NCBI RefSeq assembly: GCF_009831215.1
Contig: NZ_WUTW01000002.1
Span: forward strand, 620,001 to 684,000
Reading direction: 5' to 3'
DNA: 64,000 bases
From: Actinomadura rayongensis
GTDB lineage: Bacteria > Actinomycetota > Actinomycetes > Streptosporangiales > Streptosporangiaceae
The notes beneath the pieces are model-generated. The model saw only the letters and a list, made by a program, of their open reading frames with translations, had not been told where the DNA came from and ran no database searches. Positions 40,765-47,775 of this stretch are shown here, piece by piece (the first letter of the stretch is position 1; each line of letters starts with the position of its first letter). Position numbers and translations under genes: made by a program.

Positions 40765-41492
40765 CGCGCCGGCGGTTCCCGCAGGACGTAGCCGACGCCG
40801 CGCAACGTGTGGATCAGCCGGGGCTCACTGTTGTCGACCTTGCGCCGCAGCGCCGACACGTACGACTCGACGATCCCGGCGTCGCCCCGGAAGTCGTAGT
40901 TCCAGACGTGGTCGAGGATCTGCGCCTTGGACAGGACGCGCCCGGCGTTCGCCATGAAGTAGCGCAGCAGCTTGAACTCCGTCGGCGAGAGCTGGACGAC
41001 CGAACCGCCGCGCCACACCTCGTGCGAGTCCTCGTCCAGCTCGATGTCGGCGAACACCATGCGGGGCGGCGGCTCGCCCGCCCCGCCCCGGAACCGCCGC
41101 AGCACCGCCCGGATCCGGGCGATGACCTCCTCCAGGCTGAACGGCTTGGTGACATAGTCGTCACCGCCGATCGTGAGCCCCTTCACCCGGTCCTGAACCG
41201 TGTCGCGCGCGGTCAGGAACACGACCGGCGTGTGGTCGCCGCCGGACCGCAGCCGCCGCGCGACGTCGAACCCGTCGATGTCGGGCAGCATGACGTCCAG
41301 CACGATCAGGTCCGGCCGGTGCCGCCGCGCGGCCTGGACGGCGTCGGCGCCGCTGGTGGCCGTGACGACCTCGAAGCCGGTGAACCGCAGACTCCCGGCG
41401 AGCAGCTCCAGGATGTTCGGCTCGTCCTCCACGACGAGCAGCCGCGCCTCCGGCGTCCGGCCCCCCGCCGAGCCCCCGGTCGTCTCGGCCAC
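40761..41492 (-). CDS. OmpR-family response regulator (MprA-like)
   Basis: This 243-residue protein has a standard receiver with Asp66 (IVLDVMLPD) as phosphoacceptor, acidic residues VEDEP and Lys116 (YVTKPF). A winged-helix output domain follows (LSPTEFKLLRYFMANAGRVL, then SYVSALRRKVD). Start GTG at 41492 follows AAGGGGG. It is coupled to the kinase downstream by a four-base overlap. The pair probably controls the adjacent HtrA-like protease and other envelope genes, by analogy with MprAB. Confidence 0.93.
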   Translation of the reverse strand: MAETTGGSAGGRTPEARLLVVEDEPNILELLAGSLRFTGFEVVTATSGADAVQAARRHRPDLIVLDVMLPDIDGFDVARRLRSGGDHTPVVFLTARDTVQDRVKGLTIGGDDYVTKPFSLEEVIARIRAVLRRFRGGAGEPPPRMVFADIELDEDSHEVWRGGSVVQLSPTEFKLLRYFMANAGRVLSKAQILDHVWNYDFRGDAGIVESYVSALRRKVDNSEPRLIHTLRGVGYVLREPPAR

Positions 41493-41630
41493 GGCGTCCC
41501 CCTTCTCCCTCCCGGCAAGGGTGCCACGCGAACCTGAAAGAACGCTGACCGCCACCCGATCCCCCCAGCTCAACCCCACCACACGGCGCGGGGCCGGGGT
41601 TTCGTCGTCGGTTTGCCGGGTGTCGGGGGA

Positions 41631-42701
41631 CTAGCCGAGGTATTCGATGAAGGGGGCGCGGGACGAGCCGTTGTTCGAGGTGCCCGCGCTCGCGATGCCC
41701 GTCGTGCCGGGGCGGGCGTCGGCGTCGCCGACCGTGAGGGTTCCGGCGCGGGACGGGCCGTGCGCGGTCGTCCAGGTCGTGCCGTCGTAGCGGTAGTAGG
41801 TCGTCTTGCCGGTGGACGTCGCGGGGATCACGATCGCGCCGCCCGCGCCGTCCGAGGACAGGCCGACGGGCGTCTGCGTGCCGGGCACGTTCGCCGTCTT
41901 CCAGGTCTTGCCGTCGTAGTGGAGCAGCGCGTTCGTGGACTGGGCGTTCTGCTTCGCGCGCAGCACGTAGACGTTGGTGGACGAGTTCGCGACGATCCGC
42001 GTCAGCACCGCGCGGTTGGTGGGCGTGCCGAGCGAGCCGGGGACCTTGATCTGCTTCCAGGTCTTGCCGTCGTAGTGGACGACGAGCCCGGTCACGGTCG
42101 TGCCGTTGCTGGTCGTGCCCGCCAGCCACACGTCCGACCTGGACCGGACGTCCACCCCGACGATCGACGTCGACGCGGGCAGCGGGACCTGCGGGTCGAG
42201 CCAGCCCGAGCCCGTCCAGCGCAGGATCGCGGCGGGGCCGCCCGAGCTGACGTCCACGCCGGTGATCGCGTAGGCGGCGCCGTCCGTCCCGGCGGAGACC
42301 TGGGTGGGCAGCCCGACCAGCGGGAAGCTCACCTGCGTCCACTTCGTGCCGTTCCAGTACACGCTGACGGGACCGGTCAGGTTGTAACCGACGATCCACG
42401 CCCGGCTCGCGCTCGCGGCGGCGACGTCAGTGGGCGCGAAACCGACCGGGCTCGTCTGGCCCGTCCAGGACGTGCCGGTCCAGCGGACGATCCGCGCGGT
42501 CGGGGAGAAGAGGGAGCCGCTCGCGCCGACGGCCCAGCCGACGCTCTTGCTCGCGAAGTCGACGCGATCCAGGCTGCCGTCGTACTTCAGCGCGGAGCTG
42601 GAGATGTTCCGCCAGCCGGCCGCGAGCGCGGACGGCGCGAACACCGTCCCCGACCCGAGGGCGAGCACCGTGGCCCCGGCGAGCACCGCGTTCCGTCGCA
42701 T
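41631..42701 (-). CDS. Secreted beta-propeller-like protein
   Basis: This 356-residue protein has a Sec signal peptide (MRRNAVLAGATVLALGSGTV to ALA). The mature part consists of about six or seven repeats of 45-50 residues, each with a Trp motif such as RWTGTSWTGQ, YWNGTKWTQV, RWTGSGWLD, HYDGKTWKQI, HYDGKTWKTA and RYDGTTWTTA. Such repeats build a beta-propeller of the sialidase/kelch-like type. No catalytic residues can be named. ATG at 42701 has GAGGGGA. It stands alone and probably binds a surface or extracellular ligand. Confidence 0.8.
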   Translation of the reverse strand: MRRNAVLAGATVLALGSGTVFAPSALAAGWRNISSSALKYDGSLDRVDFASKSVGWAVGASGSLFSPTARIVRWTGTSWTGQTSPVGFAPTDVAAASASRAWIVGYNLTGPVSVYWNGTKWTQVSFPLVGLPTQVSAGTDGAAYAITGVDVSSGGPAAILRWTGSGWLDPQVPLPASTSIVGVDVRSRSDVWLAGTTSNGTTVTGLVVHYDGKTWKQIKVPGSLGTPTNRAVLTRIVANSSTNVYVLRAKQNAQSTNALLHYDGKTWKTANVPGTQTPVGLSSDGAGGAIVIPATSTGKTTYYRYDGTTWTTAHGPSRAGTLTVGDADARPGTTGIASAGTSNNGSSRAPFIEYLG

Positions 42702-42783
42702 GACCTGTCCCCTCGCTCCGGCGTCCGACCGCCCCACAGGGTACGGGAAGACTTACCGGCGGGTAAGGGGCATGCAACGGAAA

Positions 42784-42818
42784 GGCCGTGCGTCCGGGGA
42801 CCTTCCCGGCGCACGGCC
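42784..42818 (-). terminator. Terminator of the crotonase operon
   Basis: GGCCGTGC and GCACGGCC, with an inner CCGGG/CCCGG pair, form a stem of about 13 bp just past the crotonase stop. On the minus strand it is followed by TTTCC. Confidence 0.65.
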
Positions 42819-42841
42819 CTGCACGACCCTGACGGGTGGGA

Positions 42842-43606
42842 CTACTCGCCCTTCCAGACGGGCTTGCGCTTCTCCGCGAAGGCCGCCGGGCCTTCCATCG
42901 CGTCCTGCGAGCCGAAGACCGGGATGACGATGTCGTTCTGCTTGGCGAACGCCTCGTCGGCGGTCCAGTCGGCCGACTCCACGATGACCTTCTTGGTGGC
43001 CGCGAGCGCCAGCGGGGCGTTCTCGGCGACCTTGAGCGCCAGCTCCTTGGCCGCGGCGAGCGCGCCGCCGGTCTCGGTGAGCCGGTTGACGAAGCCCAGC
43101 TCCGCCATGCGGTCCGCCGGGTACTTGTCCCCGGTCAGCGCGATCTCCATCGCGATGTGGAACGGGATCCGCTGCGGCAGCCGCAGCAGACCGCCGCCCG
43201 CGGCGACCAGCCCGCGCTTGGGCTCGGGCAGCCCGAACTGCGCGTCCCGCGCCGCCACGACCATGTCGCAGGACAGCGCGACCTCGCAGCCGCCCGCGAG
43301 CGCGAAGCCCTCGACGGCCGCGATCAGCGGCTTGGCGGCCGGACGCTCCACGATCCCCGCGAACCCGCGGCCCTCGACGGTCGGGTTGTCGCCCGTCAGG
43401 AAGCCCTTGAGGTCCATGCCGGCGCAGAACGTGCCGCCCGCGCCGGTGAGGATCCCGATCGACAGGTCCTTGCGCGAGTCCAGCTCGTCCAGCGCCTTGG
43501 CGATCCCCTGCGCGACCGCGCTGTTGACCGCGTTGCGCGCCTCGGGACGGTTGATCGTGATGACGAGGACGGCGCCGTCCTCCTCGGTGAGAACAGCTTC
43601 GGACAT
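42842..43606 (-). CDS. Enoyl-CoA hydratase/isomerase (crotonase) family protein
   Basis: This 254-residue protein has crotonase-fold landmarks: NRPEARNAVN, the CoA-oxyanion segment GTFCAGMDLKGFL, and VEGFALAGGCEVALSCDMVV. The second catalytic region LPEPKRGLVAAGGGLLRLP lacks the classical Gly-Gly-Thr-Gln stretch, so it may be an isomerase or have another CoA substrate. ATG at 43606 has GAGG upstream. It begins eight bases after the SDR gene, so the two form an operon for acyl-CoA breakdown or a related step. Confidence 0.88.
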   Translation of the reverse strand: MSEAVLTEEDGAVLVITINRPEARNAVNSAVAQGIAKALDELDSRKDLSIGILTGAGGTFCAGMDLKGFLTGDNPTVEGRGFAGIVERPAAKPLIAAVEGFALAGGCEVALSCDMVVAARDAQFGLPEPKRGLVAAGGGLLRLPQRIPFHIAMEIALTGDKYPADRMAELGFVNRLTETGGALAAAKELALKVAENAPLALAATKKVIVESADWTADEAFAKQNDIVIPVFGSQDAMEGPAAFAEKRKPVWKGE

Positions 43607-43614
43607 TCAGTGCC

Positions 43615-44388
43615 TCACTTCGGCTGGAAGCGGATGCCGCCGTCGAACCGGACGGTCTCGCCGTTCATGTAGTCGTTCTGGATGAGGGAGACGACGAGGT
43701 GCGCGAACTCCGACGCCTTGCCCATCCGCTTGGGGAACGGCACCGGCGCGGCCAGCTTGGCCTTGAACTCCTCGGCGGCCTCGCCCTCGCCGTAGATCGG
43801 CGTGTCGATGATGCCGGGGCAGATCGTGTTGACGCGGACGCCGATCGCGGCGAGGTCGCGGGCGGCGGGCAGCGTCATGCCGACGATGCCGCCCTTGGAC
43901 GCGGAGTAGGCGATCTGCCCGGTCTGGCCCTCCAGGGCGGCGACGGACGCGGTGTTGATGACGACGCCGCGCAGGCCGTCGGCGTCGGCGGGCTCGGTCT
44001 TCGCGATGGCCGCCGCGCCGAGGCGCAGGAGGTTGAAGGTGCCGATCAGGTTGATCTGGACGACCTTCTCGAACGTCGCGAGGTCGTGCGGGGTGCCGTT
44101 GCGGTCGACGGTGCGGGTCGCCCAGCCGATGCCGGCGCTGCTGACGAGGACGCGCAGCGGCGCGCCGCTGTCGACGGCGGCCTGGACGGCGGCCTGCACC
44201 TGCGTCTCGTCGGTGACGTCGGTCTTGACGAACACGCCGCCGATCTCGTCCGCGAGGGCCTTGCCCTTGTCCTCGTTCAGGTCGGCGACGACTACCTTGG
44301 CGCCGGCGGCGGCGAGGGCGCGGACGGTGGCCTCACCGAGACCGCTCGCACCACCGGAGACGACGGCGGAAACTCCGTTCAGGTCCAT
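43615..44388 (-). CDS. Short-chain dehydrogenase, 3-hydroxyacyl-CoA dehydrogenase type 2-like
   Basis: This 257-residue SDR has the NAD-binding GGASGLGEAT motif near the N-terminus, VADLNED (Asp selecting NAD over NADP), the catalytic Ser in NTASVAA and Tyr-x-x-x-Lys in AYSASKGG. The pattern resembles human HSD17B10/type-2 3-hydroxyacyl-CoA dehydrogenases. Together with the crotonase behind it, it would carry out the hydration and oxidation steps of beta-oxidation. ATG at 44388 is chosen with AAGGTG upstream. An operator-like motif lies about 65 bases ahead. Confidence 0.9.
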   Translation of the reverse strand: MDLNGVSAVVSGGASGLGEATVRALAAAGAKVVVADLNEDKGKALADEIGGVFVKTDVTDETQVQAAVQAAVDSGAPLRVLVSSAGIGWATRTVDRNGTPHDLATFEKVVQINLIGTFNLLRLGAAAIAKTEPADADGLRGVVINTASVAALEGQTGQIAYSASKGGIVGMTLPAARDLAAIGVRVNTICPGIIDTPIYGEGEAAEEFKAKLAAPVPFPKRMGKASEFAHLVVSLIQNDYMNGETVRFDGGIRFQPK

Positions 44389-44451
44389 AAGCAGCACCTT
44401 ACGTCAGGGACCGAATGTGGTTCGGGTGATGTTACCCACAAGTCACAATAC

Positions 44452-44463
44452 GGGGAATGTTCC
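44452..44463. promoter_or_regulatory. Operator-like motif shared with glnR
   Basis: GGGGAATGTTCC, about 65 bases ahead of the SDR gene, is nearly identical to the palindrome GGGGAATGTTCCCC beside the glnR promoter. It lies just upstream of a possible -10 (TAACAT on the minus strand). Confidence 0.4.
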
Positions 44464-44651
44464 GGCCGCTTCACCCCCGGGCCGCTGGTTGCGGACCGTC
44501 CCGGCCGTGCGCGGAGCCCGTCCGGAGCCGTCCGGACGCGCCGACCCGACGCGGGCTGAGTAATACCAGTCCGGGGCGTCGCGGATCCCTAGCAAGAAAC
44601 GAGCGCGCGGCGTCGCCGGACAGTGACGAAGACCTCGCTCGGACGTAAGCC

Positions 44652-44966
44652 TCAGGGCCGACGAATCGTCACGCGGCCCGCGTCCAGATCGACGCGACGC
44701 GCCTCGTCCCCCACCCCCTCCTCGTCGCGCAGGACGAGCGCGGTGCGACGTTCGTCCAGTTCATGGCGCTTAGCCGAGGTGTAGAAGACCTCCAGCCCCT
44801 CCAGCCCGACGGCCGACACCGGCCGCCCGGAGCCGTCGTGCCGCCACCGCGCCCGCCCGCGCCGGTGCAGCGAGAAGCCGACACGATCGAACACGGCCAG
44901 GACGATCAGCCCGATCGCGAGCCCGGGGATCGTCAGGAAGATGAGCACCGCCGCCATACCCGACAC
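44652..44966 (-). CDS. Small membrane protein of DUF6191 type
   Basis: This 104-residue protein has one N-terminal hydrophobic segment (MAAVLIFLTIPGLAIGLIVL) followed by a charged soluble part (FDRVGFSLHRRGRARWRHDG; SAKRHELDERRTALVLRDEE). The pattern matches a small actinomycete family (DUF6191) of unknown function. GTG at 44966 is preferred for its spacing to GGGGGTGGGC; other starts lie up to six codons upstream. It stands alone. Confidence 0.65.
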   Translation of the reverse strand: MSGMAAVLIFLTIPGLAIGLIVLAVFDRVGFSLHRRGRARWRHDGSGRPVSAVGLEGLEVFYTSAKRHELDERRTALVLRDEEGVGDEARRVDLDAGRVTIRRP

Positions 44967-46033
44967 AACGCCCACCCCCGCCAAGCCGTGCCAAGAATCC
45001 TGTGCGGGGTGGTTGTGCGGGGTGGTTGTGCGGGTGGCCGGGTGTGGACGTCGAGCTTTGACAGGTGACCTGACCGGGGGCGTGGCGGTGCACCGGACAT
45101 CTCGGACGATCCGCGCTCACATGGGGACGTCGGGTTGGGAATGGCGGAAATGACCGGCGCGCGATCCTGCGTCCGGACGAGGAAGGGCCGCGCCATCTTT
45201 GATCATCCATGAGCATTCCCGAAATTCTTCAGGCTCGTGGCCACGTCCGGTCGAGCGCACCCGGCGCCGGGGGGCGGCGGACGAGGGAGATCACGACCCG
45301 GTAAACCGACGTTCTTTCTGTCCGAAATCTTGTAACGTTGCGTAATCAGTCGCCCGCAGATCACGGAACGACCACGCGCCTGGATGAGACATGCACCACG
45401 TCGTGGCCATGCTCCTCTGGCGACCAGGTGAGACCGGCGCCGCGAGCACCCGCCCGGCCGCTACTTAAGGTGATCAACAACGGCGGCTTTAGAGCTGCCC
45501 TCACGGCCACCTGAAGCGCACCCGAGGGTCAATTACGCCTATCTGTGACCCAGATCACGGGTCGGGGATCGACGCAGGCAGCGCAGCCTTCCGACCCCTC
45601 GCAGACCCGGGAATCCGGCCCCGTGATTTGCCAGATATCCCGGGCTATGGCTACGTTCCTGGCGATCCCTGCGGCTGGACCGCCCGACAACGCCGTCGGC
45701 CGGACGCTCGGAAGCGAGACGTCCAGCGGAACCCCGGCCCGCAGCCGGATCACAACAGAACAGCACCACCGACGCGCGAGAAACGGCGCCCCCAACCCAT
45801 CGCCGCCGCGTCGGACGCCGTGTCCGTGCGGTCAGGAGCACGGAGCCGGAACCGCGGCCGGGTCCCGCCGATCCCTTCTTTGGACGGTGCGCGCACCCGA
45901 GGCCGCGTCGCAGAACCGAACCCACGCCGGGCACAGCCCTGCCCGGGGGTGACGGCTGCGCCGGTAGGCACCGCCCGCGAGGTCTGGAGTCGTCCTGCAT
46001 ACCCCCCGAACCACCCGGAACACCCCTGCCCGC
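44967..46033. other. 1-kb noncoding stretch ahead of the NlpC/P60 gene
   Basis: No gene is supported over almost 1.1 kb, which is unusually long for this genome. All frames that stay open are Arg/Pro-rich and look like shadows of high-GC DNA. A near-perfect CRP-type site is present at 45544-45559. A long 5' leader is possible. I searched for the c-di-AMP (ydaO) riboswitch often found ahead of such hydrolases and did not recognise its conserved core. Confidence 0.5.
45544..45559. promoter_or_regulatory. CRP-type binding site
   Basis: TGTGACCCAGATCACG matches the CRP consensus TGTGA-N6-TCACA at nine of ten positions. It lies about 475 bases before the NlpC/P60 start, so it would act on a promoter with a long leader. 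Confidence 0.5.
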
Positions 46034-46561
46034 ATGCGTTTCGTCCGCTTCGCGACGGTGGCCTCCGCCGCCGCGGTCGGCGCCGGCGTCCTCATCGCAC
46101 CGCAGGCGGTGGACGCGGCACCGGCCGCCACCTCCCCGCAGATCAGGACGGTGGCCGCCACCAGCACGATCACGTCCGCGCGGCGGGCCAAGCAGCGCCA
46201 GCGCGCCGACTACGCCGTCCGCTACGCGTACAAGCAGATCGGCGACCCGTACCGCTACGGCGCGGCCGGTCCCGGCTCGTGGGACTGCTCGGGTCTCGCG
46301 GGCGGCTCCTGGCGCAAGGCCGGCGTCAAGCTGCCCCGCACGTCACAGCAGCTCTACCGCGCGGTCAAGTTCAAGGTGTCCTGGAAGGGAGCCGTCAAGG
46401 GCGACCTGCTGTTCTTCTACGGCGGTCGCACCCACGTCGGCATCTACGTCGGCCACGGCTACATGATCCACGCGCCCAGCTCCGGCCAGCGCGTCAAGCG
46501 GATCAAGCTGAACAGCTACTACAAGCGCAACTTCAACGGCGGGGTCCGGCCCGGCTACTGA
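46034..46561 (+). CDS. Secreted NlpC/P60 cell-wall peptidase
   Basis: This 175-residue protein has a signal peptide (MRFVRFATVASAAAVGAGVL to VDA) and an NlpC/P60 domain that cleaves peptidoglycan stem peptides. The catalytic Cys lies in SWDCSGLAGG and His in TRTHVGIYVGHG-like GRTHVGIYVG; the third polar residue is His in YMIHAPSSG. The conserved VRYAYKQIGDPYRYG start of the domain is intact. ATG at 46034 has no good ribosome site. No binding domain is attached, so the mature enzyme is only the catalytic module. The gene follows a long noncoding region and ends in a strong terminator. Confidence 0.9.
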   Translation: MRFVRFATVASAAAVGAGVLIAPQAVDAAPAATSPQIRTVAATSTITSARRAKQRQRADYAVRYAYKQIGDPYRYGAAGPGSWDCSGLAGGSWRKAGVKLPRTSQQLYRAVKFKVSWKGAVKGDLLFFYGGRTHVGIYVGHGYMIHAPSSGQRVKRIKLNSYYKRNFNGGVRPGY

Positions 46562-46571
46562 CGCGGCGCGC

Positions 46572-46613
46572 CGAACGGCCCCGGGACCCGTCGGACGGGT
46601 CCGGGGCCGTTCG
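46572..46613. terminator. Bidirectional terminator
   Basis: A stem of about 20 bp with one bulge (CGAACGGCCCCGGG... pairing with ...CCGGGGCCGTTCG) lies between the convergent NlpC/P60 and Old Yellow Enzyme genes. Confidence 0.85.
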
Positions 46614-46616
46614 CGC

Positions 46617-47696
46617 TCACGCGTCCAGCGCCGGGTAGTCGGTGTAGCCGCGGTGGTCGCCGCCATAGAACTGGGACGGGTCCACCGCGTTGTACGGGCC
46701 GCCCGCCTTGATCCGCGCGGGCAGGTCGGGGTTGCCGATCCACAACTCGCCGAACACGACCGCGTCGGCGTCGCCGTCCGCCAGCGCGTCCACGCCGTAC
46801 TCCGGCTTGGACGGGAACGACTCCGGCGTCGGGTGCGGGTTCAGCAGCAGCGTCCCGGGCCACGCCGCGCGGATGCGCCGCGTCGTCGCCCGGTCCCCGG
46901 TCTCCATGATGTGCAGGTACGCCAGCCCGTACGGCGCCACGGCCGCGACGAGTTCGGCGTACAGCTCGTCGGTGTCGCTCTCGGAGACGCCGTTGGCCCG
47001 TCCGCCCGGCGAGACGCGCAGGCCGACGCGCTCGGCGCCGATCGCCTCCACCGTCGCCGCCACGACCTCCACCGCGAACCGGACGCGGTTCGGGATCGAG
47101 CCGCCGTAGGCGTCGGCGCGGGTGTTGCTGCCGTCCGCCAGGAACTGCTGGATCAGGTAGCCGTTCGCGCCGTGCAGCTCGACGCCGTCGAAACCGGCCG
47201 CGATCGCGTTGCGCGCCGCGTCCGCGAACTCCCGGACGGCCCGCGCGATGTCCTCCGTCGTCATCTCCGCCGGCACGGGGTGGTCCAGCGGCCCGTCCGG
47301 GGTGAACAGCTGCTCGCCGGACGCCAGCGGCGACGGGCCGAGCGGCAGCGCACCGTCCGGCTGCAGCACCGGGTGCCCCACGCGGCCCGCATGCATGAGC
47401 TGCGCGAAAATCCGTCCGCCCGCCGCGTGGACGGCGTCGGTCACCGTGCGCCAGGCCGTCACGTGCGCGCCCTCGTGCAGGCCGGGCGTCCAGACGTAGC
47501 CCTGGCCCCGGCGGCTCGGCTGGACGGCCTCACTGATGATCAGCCCGGCGCTCGCCCGCTGCACGTAGTACTCGGCCGTCAGCGGCTGGACGCGGCCTTC
47601 GTCGTCGGCGCGGGCGCGCGTCATCGGGGCCATCACGATGCGGTTCGGGAGGGTGAGCTTGCCAACCGTCACAGGGGAGAAAAGTGTGTCCGTCAT
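46617..47696 (-). CDS. Old Yellow Enzyme family alkene reductase
   Basis: This 359-residue FMN-dependent flavoprotein reduces activated C=C bonds with NAD(P)H. It starts MTDTLFSPVTVGKLTLPNRI, and MAPMTRARAD is the FMN-binding segment. Substrate-binding His and Asn lie in VELHGANGYL, followed by the typical LADGSNTRADAYGGSIPNR loop. The C-terminus has the phosphate-binding ADAVVFGELWIGNPDL. ATG at 47696 is exactly seven bases after TAGCGT on its strand, with no ribosome site, so it is probably leaderless. It is divergent from a LAL regulator with shared symmetrical sequence in the gap. Confidence 0.92.
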   Translation of the reverse strand: MTDTLFSPVTVGKLTLPNRIVMAPMTRARADDEGRVQPLTAEYYVQRASAGLIISEAVQPSRRGQGYVWTPGLHEGAHVTAWRTVTDAVHAAGGRIFAQLMHAGRVGHPVLQPDGALPLGPSPLASGEQLFTPDGPLDHPVPAEMTTEDIARAVREFADAARNAIAAGFDGVELHGANGYLIQQFLADGSNTRADAYGGSIPNRVRFAVEVVAATVEAIGAERVGLRVSPGGRANGVSESDTDELYAELVAAVAPYGLAYLHIMETGDRATTRRIRAAWPGTLLLNPHPTPESFPSKPEYGVDALADGDADAVVFGELWIGNPDLPARIKAGGPYNAVDPSQFYGGDHRGYTDYPALDA

Positions 47697-47775
47697 GCAC
47701 ACCACGCTAGGAAGCCGGACCTACGGGGCGAATCAGTAAGGTTTCTGGATTCGAGCCCGTAGTTTGGTGGTGTGC
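47697..47775. promoter_or_regulatory. Divergent leaderless promoters with symmetrical repeat
   Basis: The minus strand has TAGCGT (47709-47704) before the OYE ATG, and the plus strand has TAGTTT (47760-47765) six bases before the regulator GTG. The 9-mer GCACACCAC (47697-47705) is repeated in inverse as GTGGTGTGC (47767-47775), one copy at each start. Confidence 0.5.

Noticed and set aside
45290..46033. c-di-AMP (ydaO/yuaA) riboswitch ahead of the NlpC/P60 gene
   Set aside because: Position is right, but I could not find the conserved GGGGTGAATC-like and related core elements. A covariance search would decide.
45628..46638. Long plus frame covering the noncoding region and the NlpC/P60 gene
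   Set aside because: Low-complexity Arg/Pro translation, out of frame with the real NlpC/P60 gene inside it, and no start signal.
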